Below are positions 1 through 7,446 of a DNA stretch of 12,835 nt, piece after piece. This stretch comes from JBGTKH01 sp041744735 (GTDB lineage Bacteria > Planctomycetota > Planctomycetia > Pirellulales > Pirellulaceae). The stretch spans positions 1 through 12,835 of the forward strand of contig JBGTKH010000690.1 in the NCBI GenBank assembly GCA_041744735.1, written 5' to 3'. Within the stretch, counting starts at the first letter, position 1; every line of letters begins with the position of its first letter. The position numbers were made by a program, and so were the translations under genes. The notes beneath the pieces were generated by a model. The model made no database searches, had not been told where the DNA came from, and saw only the letters and a program-made list of their open reading frames with translations.

Positions 1-44
1 TCACACCCCCGAGTTCAAAAAGACCCCCGACCCCTTTCGCAACC

Positions 45-476
45 ATGAATTCAAACGATGCTTCCAACGCTGTCATTCGGCCAGTCCGGCGCGAGGACCA
101 CGACGCCGTGCTGGAATTGATCGAGCCATTCATTGACCGCCGCAAGCTGCTGCCGCGCACGTTGGAGGAGTTGGATCTGTTGCTCCCTAACGGTTTCGTC
201 GCCGAATTGGACGGCCGTGTGGTGGGATTCGCCGCGCTGGAAGTCTACTCCAAGAAGCTGGCCGAGCTCCGCAGTCTGGCCGTGGCCGACGAACTGCAGG
301 GGATCGGCATCGGCAAACGCCTGGTTGAAGCCTGCGTTAACCGCGCTCATGAGTTGAACGTCCTGGAAGTCATGGCGATCTCGTCGTCCGAGTCCTTTTT
401 CCTGTCCTGCGGTTTCGACTTCACGCTGCCCGGCGAAAAGAAAGCGTTCTTCCTGCAAACGCGCGAAGACTATTGA
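45..476 (+). CDS. GNAT-family N-acetyltransferase, ArgA-type domain, stand-alone
   Basis: A 143-residue single-domain GNAT acetyltransferase that would transfer acetyl from acetyl-CoA to an amino group in the cytoplasm. Residues 10-17 form the opening strand (IRPVRRED). The acetyl-CoA loop QGIGIG lies at 85-90, inside the stretch LRSLAVADELQGIGIGKRL, and FFLSCGF at 118-124 is the usual late GNAT motif. The segment LLPRTLEEL (35-43) and the LAELRSLAV block closely resemble the C-terminal GNAT domain of N-acetylglutamate synthase (ArgA), so a role in glutamate acetylation for arginine synthesis is plausible. The amino-acid kinase domain of classical ArgA is absent. Other small-amine or protein N-acetyltransferases cannot be excluded. 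There is no clear Shine-Dalgarno sequence. The ATG overlaps a TGA in another frame that is open to the window edge, so translational coupling to an upstream gene is possible but unproven. Confidence 0.85.
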   Translation: MNSNDASNAVIRPVRREDHDAVLELIEPFIDRRKLLPRTLEELDLLLPNGFVAELDGRVVGFAALEVYSKKLAELRSLAVADELQGIGIGKRLVEACVNRAHELNVLEVMAISSSESFFLSCGFDFTLPGEKKAFFLQTREDY

Positions 477-772
477 CGTGGTTGAATCGCCAAGCTTGCG
501 GGCCGGACCATGTGGGCCGGCTTGCCCGTCTCGCCTAACAACCTAATCTGCCGCGCCTTAGCCCTTTTCCTTCGCTAATTACACGTCGCAGATTGCGAGC
601 CATTGGTAAAACCTAGCGGTCGTTCCAGTCGTAGGGGTCGGACCTGGCGTATCGGTGGCAACGATTGCCGGAATAGTAGAGATTTCGCCGGCGTCATGAC
701 GAAGACAGACGTGCGGAAGCCGTTCCGCGCTAACGGGGTATGACGACTGGGGCTTACGAGGACGAGACCACG
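477..772. other. Intergenic region, no gene supported
   Basis: This gap separates the acetyltransferase from the exported orphan. It holds one imperfect hairpin near its left end. It also holds a 15-codon reading frame (696-743) whose TGA overlaps the alternative ATG at 740, which could be a leader peptide but has no supporting ribosome site. The longer minus-strand frames here have no recognisable protein pattern and lie antisense to the downstream gene's 5' end. I see no convincing promoter. Confidence 0.5.
502..521 (+). terminator. Weak candidate hairpin downstream of the acetyltransferase
   Basis: GCCGGACC and GGGCCGGC form an eight-pair stem with one A/G mismatch around an ATGT loop, starting 26 bases after the stop codon. 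No T tract follows, so an intrinsic terminator is only a possibility; it may simply be GC-rich structure. Confidence 0.3.
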
Positions 773-1936
773 ATGACAGCGATCTGTGCACAACGCACGG
801 GTTCTTGCCGGCGCAGGCGATGGCCAGCGGCTCTCGCTGCCTTGTCCGGCGTGGTGCTAGCAAGTTGCTGGCAACGTTGTTCGCGGGTGCTTTCCGCCGC
901 ATCGCTGCTGTTCGTTTTGCTCGCACAGTCTCCGCTGCGTTTGGCCGCTAACGACGCTGAATCTCTGCCCGTTTCGCAGACAGCGGCGCTGGTTCAATAC
1001 ATCAGCACGTCGCCGGTCGTTGATCGCGAAGAAGACCACTCACAGGCTCAGGCGTTGGGCCAGTGTATCAGCTTCAAATCCTGGACGCCGCCACGCCAGG
1101 TGGAGATGCCCGATGTGGCACCACCCGAGAGACTGCCGGCCGTTTCGGACGCGCCCACGGTGGTCACGCCCGAAGTGACATCGCCACGCGCACAATCAGT
1201 GGTTGCGCTCTCTCAGTTCATCTTCGCGCCGGTCAAACACAACGCGCCGCCGTCAAGGCCGCCAGTGGCTCAAGCGGCCCTGATAGTAGCTGAGGATGTT
1301 AAGCAGCCGGTGCAATCCGACAATGGCGACGCCGAGTCGTACGTGTGGCTGGACTATCGACAGAGGCCGGACAGCGATCATGCAACAGGGGCGCCGCACT
1401 TGCTGGTCACGCTGGCTCAACCGCTCACCGAGGACGAGTTGCTGAAGACGCTCGAAGAGAAACAACAAGGCGAGGCGGCGGGGCAGGAATCATTGGAACC
1501 GATCTACGCCGACCTCAAACCGATCGGGGCCGTGTCCGTGGCTATCCAAGCGTCGCCCGGCCTGTTGCCGACCAACTTTGCCGCGGAGCGATTTAAGGAA
1601 GAGTCCGCAGGACGCGCATGGGCGGAAGTGGTGTTTAGCTGGGAAGCGCCGGCTCTGTGCCACAACCCTCTGTACTTCGAAGAGGCGAATGTCGAACGCT
1701 ACGGCTATCGCACGCCCTTCTTCCAACCGGTGGTTTCGGCCGCCAACTTCTTCACGCACGTCCCGGCTCTGCCCTATCTGATGGGCGCCGAACGCCCGCG
1801 CGATTGCATCTACACGCTCGGTTACTACCGACCGGGCTCGTATGTACCGTACCGCATTCAGCGCGTGCCGCTGAGCGTCCGCGGCGGCCTAGCCGAAGCC
1901 GGGGTGCTCACAGGGCTGTTCTACTTGCTGCCGTGA
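773..1936 (+). CDS. Exported planctomycete-type protein of unknown function
   Basis: A 387-residue protein when started at 773; an in-frame ATG at 740 adds 11 residues. I prefer 773 because it gives a short basic leader (CRRRRW at 12-17) before two hydrophobic stretches (about 19-32 and 39-52) and a small-residue cleavage region near LAAN at 57-60, and because GAGG lies upstream. The middle (about 60-230) is proline- and alanine-rich and looks poorly ordered. The last 100 residues are compact and aromatic: CHNPLYFEE, NVERYG, QPVVSAANFF, then RDCIYTLGYYRPGS and a C-terminal hydrophobic GLFYLLP. From memory this tail is typical of a family found only in planctomycetes, often several per genome, with no known function. 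The neighbouring genes give no clue to its role. Location outside the cytoplasmic membrane is likely. Confidence 0.75.
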   Translation: MTAICAQRTGSCRRRRWPAALAALSGVVLASCWQRCSRVLSAASLLFVLLAQSPLRLAANDAESLPVSQTAALVQYISTSPVVDREEDHSQAQALGQCISFKSWTPPRQVEMPDVAPPERLPAVSDAPTVVTPEVTSPRAQSVVALSQFIFAPVKHNAPPSRPPVAQAALIVAEDVKQPVQSDNGDAESYVWLDYRQRPDSDHATGAPHLLVTLAQPLTEDELLKTLEEKQQGEAAGQESLEPIYADLKPIGAVSVAIQASPGLLPTNFAAERFKEESAGRAWAEVVFSWEAPALCHNPLYFEEANVERYGYRTPFFQPVVSAANFFTHVPALPYLMGAERPRDCIYTLGYYRPGSYVPYRIQRVPLSVRGGLAEAGVLTGLFYLLP

Positions 1937-1987
1937 AGTTCGAGTCTCTGGCCGGGAAAATGGCCCTGCCGATCGGTGGTCCCTACT

Positions 1988-2070
1988 GGGTAGTGGTACA
2001 AGTTGCCGTAGCGGAAGTGGTGACACTTCCGAAGTCTCACCACTTCGGCTACCAAAATGTACCACTACCC
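1988..2070. repeat. Nested inverted repeat, 13-bp perfect outer arms
   Basis: The outer arms GGGTAGTGGTACA (1988-2000) and TGTACCACTACCC (2058-2070) are perfect inverted copies. Inside them, 2008-2023 and 2037-2052 pair over 16 bases with one mismatch. The whole can fold into one 83-base hairpin with a small internal loop. It starts about 50 bases after the orphan's stop codon, so it could end transcription or protect the 3' end, but there is no T run. It also looks like a small non-autonomous mobile palindrome. Confidence 0.8.
2008..2052. repeat. REP/BIME-like pair of short hairpins, GTAG...CTAC ends
   Basis: GTAG (2008-2011) is followed by a perfect hairpin, CGGAAGTG and CACTTCCG around GTGA. 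An opposed hairpin, CCGAAGT and ACTTCGG (2029-2035 and 2042-2048), is followed directly by CTAC (2049-2052). A GTAG tetranucleotide next to a palindrome, with an inverted partner ending in CTAC, is the established layout of REP sequences paired as BIMEs. These are typically mobilised by RAYT (Y1) transposases. No RAYT gene lies in this window. Confidence 0.6.
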
Positions 2071-2243
2071 CCTACTGGACAATCCTGCGAAGTTTGTGCA
2101 TAATGGGCAAAACTCAGACGATGCACCAATCGGTCCCCGCCCACTGTTGTTGACCCTTTTGCGGTCCCCGCCTTGTTTTACGTTATCGGTTACACAGCGT
2201 GATATCAAATTCACGTGGCAACCATTCTCGCGAAGGCCAAAGT

Positions 2244-5200
2244 ATGACTCGCAATTCTCTGCGTCGCGCAATTGTCCTTGTTGGTCAGGCACGAACGAAA
2301 CCAAGTCAAGCGAAGATGCTTGTCCTACCACTGGTAATTATATTGCTGCTGGCAGGCGTCAGCTCGCACGTCGGCGCTGACGAGTCGCTCGAATACAACC
2401 GCGATATCCGGCCGATTCTGGCGGATAACTGCTTTGCGTGTCATGGGGCGGACAGCGCCGCACGACAAGCGGACTTGCGACTGGATCAGCGCGATGTGGC
2501 GATGGAATTCGGAGCGATCTTTCCGGGCAAGCCGGACGAGAGCGAGTTGATCACGAGAATCTTCGAGGATGATCCAGAATTCGTGATGCCCCCGCGCGAG
2601 ACGAAGAAGTCGTTAACGGAGCGACAGAAGGAGTTGCTAAAGCGATGGATCACCGAAGGCGCCGAGTACCAACCGCATTGGTCATTCATCGCGCCGCAGG
2701 AATCACAACCGCCCGCGGTGAAGAACAATACGTGGGCGAAAAACGAGATCGACCGTTTCGTGCTCGCGAAGTTGGAAGCAAAGGGATTGTCGCCGGCCGC
2801 CGAGGCCCCGCCATACGTACTCTTCCGCCGTCTGCATCTGGACATCACGGGACTGCCGCCCTCGCCGGAAAACGTGGCCGCGTTTGTGAACGATTACAAG
2901 CAGCGCGGCGATGATGCACTCTCTGAATGGATCGATCGGCTGATGCAGTCGCCAGCGTGGGGCGAACAGCGCGCACGGTATTGGCTCGACGCAGCTCGAT
3001 ACGCGGACACGCACGGTCTGCACTTCGACAACTACCGAGAGATGTGGCCGTATCGCGACTGGGTCATTCGTGCCTTCAACGCGAATCAGCCTTTTGATCA
3101 ATTCACCGTCGAGCAGATTGCCGGCGATCTGTTGCCGAGTCCAACCGACGATCAACTGGTCGCGACCGGCTTTCAGCGGTGCAACATCACGACGAACGAG
3201 GGTGGCACGATCGACGAAGAGAACCTCGCCAATTACGCGGCCGATCGCGTGCAGACGTTCGGCTGGGTGTACCTGGGACTGACGACCAACTGCTGTCAGT
3301 GCCACGATCACAAGTTCGATCCGCTTACGATGAAGGATTACTATTCGCTGGCCGCTTTCTTCCGCAACACGACCCAGCCGCCCAAGGACGGCAATGTGAA
3401 GGACGGACGCGGCGCGGTGCTGATGGTTCCCAACATTGCCGATCGGCCTCGCTGGGATGCATTGCCCGGAGAAATTGCCGCCGCGGTCACCAAGCGCGAC
3501 GAACGCAAGCAGAACGCACGCGGCGATTTTGAAAAGTGGTTGGCGTCCGCGAAGCCCGAATTGTCGGATCAGAATCTGTCGTCGGAAGAGCTCCTGGTGC
3601 ATGCCCCACTCAATGAAGGCGCTGGCAATGAAGTCGCCAATGCATGCAAACCGACGGAGACTTTCAAGGCCGTTGGCGAGGTCACTTGGGTTGCCGACGG
3701 CAAGCTCGGGCCAGCGCCGGTGATGAAAGCAGGCGGCACGTTCGATCTCGGCGCGTTGGGCGACTTTGAAAAAAATCAGAAGTTCAGCCACGGCGCGTGG
3801 GTCCAGGCCGGACGCAACGGGGTCTTCGGTGCGATTCTCGCGCGGATGGATGAGAAAGTGGCGTATCGCGGCTGGGATCTGTGGCAAAACGATTCGTCTG
3901 TGTCCGTCCACATTATCGATGAGTGGCCCGGCAATGCCATCAAAGTCACGACACAAAATGCCGTGCTCAAGCCCGGCACCTGGCAGCACGTTTTTATGAC
4001 CTACGACGGATCGGGCCAACCGGGTGGCGTTAAGGTCTACGTAGACGGCAAAGAGGAGCAACTGAAAACTGAAACCAACACGCTCAAACCGAATGCCTCG
4101 ATTCGCACCAACACGCCGCTGCGCATTGGCCAGCGCAGCCACACACAAGTGTTCGACGGTGGCGCGATTCAGGACGTGCGGGTTTACAGTCGTGCGCTCT
4201 CCGCGGCCGAAGTCAAGGCGATCGCCGAATTCCACCTTCTGCAATCGATCGTGGCCACCGCAGCCGGCAAGCGCACGCCGCAGCAGCAGGCAGCCCTGTT
4301 CGAGCATTACCTTGTCACGCAAGACGCCGAGTATCCCACGCTGGTGAAAGCGGCGGCCAACCTCGAAGCCGAACGCGAAACGATTCGATCGCGCGGTGCG
4401 ATCACGCACATTCAGGAAGAACGCAAGGACTCGCCGGCGATGGCACACATGCTGATGCGCGGCGAATACGATCGGCCGGGAGAAAAAGTCCCCGCTGCGC
4501 CGCCCGCATCGTTGCATCCCATGCTCAAAGGCGCACCGGCAAATCGACTCGGCCTCGCACAATGGGTGGTCGATCCGGCCAACCCACTGACGGCGCGCGT
4601 GACAGTCAACCGGTTCTGGCAGCAACTGTTCGGCCGCGGCATCGTGGTCACGTCCGAAGACTTCGGTGTGATGGGCACTCTTCCCAGCCACCCTGAGTTG
4701 CTGGATTGGCTGGCGGTCGAGTTTCGCGAAAGCGGCTGGGACGTGAAGAACTTTTTCAAGCTGATGCTGATGAGTGCCACGTATCGTCAGGATGCGGCGG
4801 CCACGTCCGCGAAGTTGGAGAAGGATCTTGACAACATACTGTTATCCCGCGGACCGCGATTCCGAATGGACGCCGAGATGGTGCGTGACTGTGCGCTGGC
4901 CGTCAGCGGTCTAATCTCCTCGAAGATATACGGACCGAGTGTGAAGCCATACCAACCGGAAGGCATCTGGGACGTCGTCGGCTTGCCCGGCGGCGATACT
5001 CGCAGTTATGTGCAGGGTAAAAGCGAAGACCTCTACCGCCGCACGCTTTATAGTTTCTGGAAACGCATGGCTCCGCCGCCGGATTTGGATGCGTTTAACG
5101 CGCCGAGCCGCGAGGTCTGCACGGTGCGCCGCGAGCGGACCAACACGCCGCTGCAAGCGCTCGTGACGTTGAATGACCCGCAATATGTCGAGGCCGCTCG

Positions 5201-5489
5201 TCATCTCGCTCAGCAGGCGCTCAAAGCGTGCGGCGGCGATGATGCCAAGGCCGTCGATTACATCGCCCAGCATGTGCTCTGCCGTTCGATGAACGCGCCG
5301 GAACAGGCGATCGTCTTGGCTGACAAGGGGGAATTCTTGGCCTACTACCAATCACAGCCCGAAGATGCCAAGTCGCTGATTTCGGTCGGTGAGTCCAAGG
5401 CCGACCAAACGCTTGATGCTTCCGCACTTGCTGCGTGGACGTTGGTCTGCAATCAGGTCATGAATTTGGATGAGGCGCTTAACAAGTAA
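2244..5489 (+). CDS. DUF1549/DUF1553 planctomycete cytochrome-like protein with LamG domain
   Basis: About 1081 residues from ATG 2244, which has AAGG at a good distance upstream. A GTG at 2199 would add 15 residues but would place extra polar sequence before the leader. The order is: hydrophobic export signal (about 25-42); a planctomycete cytochrome C-type segment with CFACH (C63-H67) and DIRPILADN before it; DUF1549 (about 164-375), including a second haem-like motif CCQCH at 350-354 followed by DHKFDPLT; a LamG/concanavalin-like insert (about 449-662, with GTWQHVFMTYDG and KVYVDGKEE); and DUF1553 (about 757-1040, with NRFWQQLFGRGIV and SHPELLDWLA). Two CxxCH sites suggest covalent haem binding outside the cytoplasm. 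The family is expanded in planctomycetes; roles in degrading complex polysaccharides have been suggested, but the reaction is unknown. It probably works with the downstream DUF1501 protein. Confidence 0.93.
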   Translation: MTRNSLRRAIVLVGQARTKPSQAKMLVLPLVIILLLAGVSSHVGADESLEYNRDIRPILADNCFACHGADSAARQADLRLDQRDVAMEFGAIFPGKPDESELITRIFEDDPEFVMPPRETKKSLTERQKELLKRWITEGAEYQPHWSFIAPQESQPPAVKNNTWAKNEIDRFVLAKLEAKGLSPAAEAPPYVLFRRLHLDITGLPPSPENVAAFVNDYKQRGDDALSEWIDRLMQSPAWGEQRARYWLDAARYADTHGLHFDNYREMWPYRDWVIRAFNANQPFDQFTVEQIAGDLLPSPTDDQLVATGFQRCNITTNEGGTIDEENLANYAADRVQTFGWVYLGLTTNCCQCHDHKFDPLTMKDYYSLAAFFRNTTQPPKDGNVKDGRGAVLMVPNIADRPRWDALPGEIAAAVTKRDERKQNARGDFEKWLASAKPELSDQNLSSEELLVHAPLNEGAGNEVANACKPTETFKAVGEVTWVADGKLGPAPVMKAGGTFDLGALGDFEKNQKFSHGAWVQAGRNGVFGAILARMDEKVAYRGWDLWQNDSSVSVHIIDEWPGNAIKVTTQNAVLKPGTWQHVFMTYDGSGQPGGVKVYVDGKEEQLKTETNTLKPNASIRTNTPLRIGQRSHTQVFDGGAIQDVRVYSRALSAAEVKAIAEFHLLQSIVATAAGKRTPQQQAALFEHYLVTQDAEYPTLVKAAANLEAERETIRSRGAITHIQEERKDSPAMAHMLMRGEYDRPGEKVPAAPPASLHPMLKGAPANRLGLAQWVVDPANPLTARVTVNRFWQQLFGRGIVVTSEDFGVMGTLPSHPELLDWLAVEFRESGWDVKNFFKLMLMSATYRQDAAATSAKLEKDLDNILLSRGPRFRMDAEMVRDCALAVSGLISSKIYGPSVKPYQPEGIWDVVGLPGGDTRSYVQGKSEDLYRRTLYSFWKRMAPPPDLDAFNAPSREVCTVRRERTNTPLQALVTLNDPQYVEAARHLAQQALKACGGDDAKAVDYIAQHVLCRSMNAPEQAIVLADKGEFLAYYQSQPEDAKSLISVGESKADQTLDASALAAWTLVCNQVMNLDEALNK

Positions 5490-5510
5490 ACGAGAGAGTA
5501 TTTTAAAACC

Positions 5511-5633
5511 GTAGCCGAAGTTGCAAAACCTCGGAGTTCTCGTTTAACGGCAAGCCGAAGGCGACCGTCAACTCGCCAAAAGGTCGCCTTCGGCTTGCCG
5601 TTAAACGATTCATTTTCGGAGCAATCCCGCTAC
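5511..5633. repeat. GTAG...CTAC-bounded intergenic element
   Basis: The element fills most of the gap between the DUF1549/DUF1553 and DUF1501 genes. It begins with GTAG (5511-5514) directly followed by the hairpin CCGAAGTT-GCAA-AACCTCGG (one mismatch) and ends with CTAC at 5630-5633. The right-hand palindrome next to CTAC is poor. A perfect 26-bp inverted repeat sits inside. The ends match the other two GTAG/CTAC elements of the window, so I read it as a REP-derived unit with an added or inserted palindrome. Confidence 0.5.
5541..5607. repeat. Perfect 26-bp inverted repeat with 15-base loop
   Basis: Arms 5541-5566 and 5582-5607 are exact reverse complements, opening with CGTTTAACGGCAAGCC. 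The loop is 15 bases. The hairpin lies 52 bases after the stop of the DUF1549/DUF1553 gene and 45 bases before the DUF1501 start, so it could attenuate or process the shared transcript. There is no T run on the 3' side. A small mobile palindrome is the alternative. Confidence 0.85.
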
Positions 5634-5652
5634 GAAGCCAAGAGGTCGAACA

Positions 5653-7101
5653 ATGAACATTCTCAAAGACATCCAGCAATTCCAAACTCGGCGGCAGTTC
5701 TTCGCGAGCGGCCGCAATCTGCTCGGGAGTGCGGCACTGGCTTCGCTGCTCGGTGAATCGTTGGCCAACGCGGCAGCTCGACAGACGCCCGGTCCGCATT
5801 TCGCGCCGAAGGCGAAGCGTGTGATTTATCTGCACATGGTGGGCGGCCCTGCGCAAATGGACTTGTTCGACTACAAGCCGGTCATGAACGATTGGTATGA
5901 CAAAGATCTGCCCGACTCCATACGGATGGGCCAGCGGCTGACGACGATGACCAGCGGCCAAGCGCGATTTCCCGTGGCACCGTCGAAATTTAAATTCAGC
6001 CAGGCGGGCCAGTGCGGCATGTGGATGAACACGGAACTGCTGCCCTGGCTGGCCAAGAAGGCCGACGACATTTGCTGGATGCGCAGCCTGCACACCGAAG
6101 CCATCAACCACGAGCCCGCCATCGCCGCCATGCAAACCGGTAACCAAGTGACCGGCCGGCCGTGTCTCGGTTCGTGGGCGTCGTATGGATTGGGTTCGGA
6201 CAATGAGAACCTGCCGGCCTTTGTGGTGCTGGTGGCCATTCCGAACAATCGCGAGCAGGAGCAAGCCATTTCCGCGCGGCTGTGGAGCGCCGGCTATCTG
6301 TCCGGCGAGCACTCGGGGGTTTCGTTCCGCAGCAAGGGCGATCCCATCCTGTACATCAACAACCCGCCCGGCGTGCCCGACGCTCTGCGCAAGCGATCGA
6401 TCGACGGCCTGAACAAGTTGAACCAGATTAACTACGAAGCAATCGGCGACCCGGAGACTCACACTCGCATTCAGCAGTACGAGATGGCCTTCCGCATGCA
6501 AGCCAGCGTGCCGGAATTGACTGACTTGAGCCAGGAGCCCGAGCACACTTTCAAACTGTACGGTGAGGAAGCAAAAAAGCCAGGCACTTTCGCCAACACC
6601 GCACTCATGACACGCCGACTCGCCGAACGCGGCGTGCGTTTCATTCAGGTCTATCACAACAACTGGGACCACCATTCCAACGTCGCGGGCCGCATGCCCA
6701 GCCAATGCAAAGACGTCGATCAATCGTGTTATGCGTTGCTGGAAGATCTAAAGCAACGCGGCATGTTCGACGACACGCTGGTGATTTGGGGCGGCGAATT
6801 CGGCCGCACGATTTACACGCAAGGCAAACTTTCCAAAGAGAATTACGGCCGCGATCATCATCCGCGCTGCTTCTCGATGTGGATGGCCGGCGGCGGCGCG
6901 AAGGGCGGCGCGATCTACGGCGAGACCGACGACTTCTCCTACAACATCGTCAAAGACCCCGTACACATCCGCGACTTCCACGCCACGATCCTGCACCTGC
7001 TCGGCTTTGAACACGACCGCTTCACTTACAAATTCCAAGGCCTGGACCAACGCCTGACCGGGGTTATGCCCGCGCGAGTGATCCCGGAACTGTTGGCCTA
7101 G
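5653..7101 (+). CDS. DUF1501 family protein, Tat-exported
   Basis: A 482-residue DUF1501 protein, full length for the family. The start is supported by AGAGG at 5641-5645, seven bases upstream. The N-terminus carries a twin-arginine signal: TRRQFF at 12-17, then a hydrophobic GSAALASLLG stretch and an ANA cleavage region. Export in folded form, possibly with a bound cofactor, is therefore expected. Family hallmarks are VIYLHMVGGPAQMDLFDYKP near the start of the mature part, WMRSLHTEAINHEPA, and VIWGGEFGRT with GGEFGRT at 380-386. The fold is related to the alkaline phosphatase/sulfatase superfamily, but the reaction is not established. It follows the DUF1549/DUF1553 gene on the same strand, the usual planctomycete pairing, so the two are probably one functional unit. 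The palindrome in the gap may modulate their relative expression. Confidence 0.93.
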   Translation: MNILKDIQQFQTRRQFFASGRNLLGSAALASLLGESLANAAARQTPGPHFAPKAKRVIYLHMVGGPAQMDLFDYKPVMNDWYDKDLPDSIRMGQRLTTMTSGQARFPVAPSKFKFSQAGQCGMWMNTELLPWLAKKADDICWMRSLHTEAINHEPAIAAMQTGNQVTGRPCLGSWASYGLGSDNENLPAFVVLVAIPNNREQEQAISARLWSAGYLSGEHSGVSFRSKGDPILYINNPPGVPDALRKRSIDGLNKLNQINYEAIGDPETHTRIQQYEMAFRMQASVPELTDLSQEPEHTFKLYGEEAKKPGTFANTALMTRRLAERGVRFIQVYHNNWDHHSNVAGRMPSQCKDVDQSCYALLEDLKQRGMFDDTLVIWGGEFGRTIYTQGKLSKENYGRDHHPRCFSMWMAGGGAKGGAIYGETDDFSYNIVKDPVHIRDFHATILHLLGFEHDRFTYKFQGLDQRLTGVMPARVIPELLA

Positions 7102-7106
7102 GTTCC

Positions 7107-7171
7107 GTAGCTGCACTCGCCAGAGTGCGGATGGGCGCCGGAGCAAGCCGCGTTCTGGCGAACGCCGCTAC
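7107..7171. repeat. BIME-like pair of opposed REP hairpins
   Basis: GTAG (7107-7110) precedes a palindromic unit (CACTCGCCAGAGTG inside 7111-7130). After a 17-base linker an inverted unit (CGTTCTGGCGAACG inside 7148-7167) ends in CTAC (7168-7171). The two 24-base arms are inverted copies with about five differences, and each arm is itself a small hairpin. This is the classical BIME arrangement of two REPs. It starts five bases after the DUF1501 stop codon, where such elements often protect or end transcripts. Confidence 0.7.
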
Positions 7172-7236
7172 GATCGCTTTCGGTTTGAAACGACCTCTCG
7201 TTCGGGCGAAACATCCCGGATTCGCTGTTTCAGCGA

Positions 7237-7428
7237 GTGCAACAGTTGGCTCAGCAGCAGCAGGTAACCGTCGACCAATTCATTGCTGCCGCGATCGCTG
7301 AAAAGGCGGCGACGATCGACAAGGAAGGTTACATCACCGCGCGTGCCAACCGAGCCGACGCGGCCAAGTTTGCGGATGCGATCTCGCACATTCCCGCTTC
7401 GGAGCCGGCAGAGTACGACAGGTTATAG
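7237..7428 (+). CDS. Ribbon-helix-helix/HicB-type antitoxin-like protein, probably 5'-decayed
   Basis: From a GTG at 7237 the frame encodes 63 residues: VTVDQFIAAAIAEKAAT, then GYITARANR, AAKFADAISHIP and the tail EPAEYDRL. The LAxxxxVTVDQFIAxAxAEK pattern and the YDRL end match small CopG/HicB-like antitoxin-type proteins. Homology clearly continues upstream: in the same frame 7210-7236 reads NIPDSLFQR, the normal DNA-binding strand and first helix of such proteins. However, the frame closes at a TGA (7186-7188) with no ATG, GTG or TTG between that stop and the conserved segment. The original start has therefore been lost or mutated, and the GTG start would drop the DNA-binding strand. No toxin gene follows. 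I consider it a decayed or non-functional antitoxin; a rare start codon is possible. Confidence 0.55.
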   Translation: MQQLAQQQQVTVDQFIAAAIAEKAATIDKEGYITARANRADAAKFADAISHIPASEPAEYDRL

Positions 7429-7446
7429 ACACGAAGACAACTCGCG

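Larger units (their letters stand above)
1937..2243. other. Intergenic region with nested palindromes and a possible promoter
   Basis: This gap lies between the exported orphan and the DUF1549/DUF1553 gene. Its left half holds the nested inverted repeat at 1988-2070. The right half has an 11-bp direct repeat (CGGTCCCCGCC at 2131-2141 and 2162-2172). It also has a -35-like TTGACC at 2150-2155, followed after 17 bases by a poor -10 (TTGTTT at 2173-2178). Small reading frames here have no protein-like pattern. The promoter call is weak. Confidence 0.4.

Noticed and set aside
1..48. Possible 3' end of an upstream gene ending in TGA 46-48 with an ATGA overlap
   Set aside because: Only 15 codons are visible, a second frame is also open, and neither has a recognisable protein pattern.
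2057..2380. Plus-strand frame of 107 codons before the DUF1549/DUF1553 gene
   Set aside because: Overlaps the signal-peptide region of that gene in another frame, starts inside the inverted repeat and shows no motif.
2703..4691. Long minus-strand open frame of 662 codons
   Set aside because: It lies wholly antisense to the strongly supported DUF1549/DUF1553 gene, has no recognisable motif, and is explained by codon bias in GC-rich DNA.
5503..6723. Minus-strand frame of 406 codons
   Set aside because: Antisense to the DUF1501 gene and crosses the intergenic palindrome; no domain pattern.
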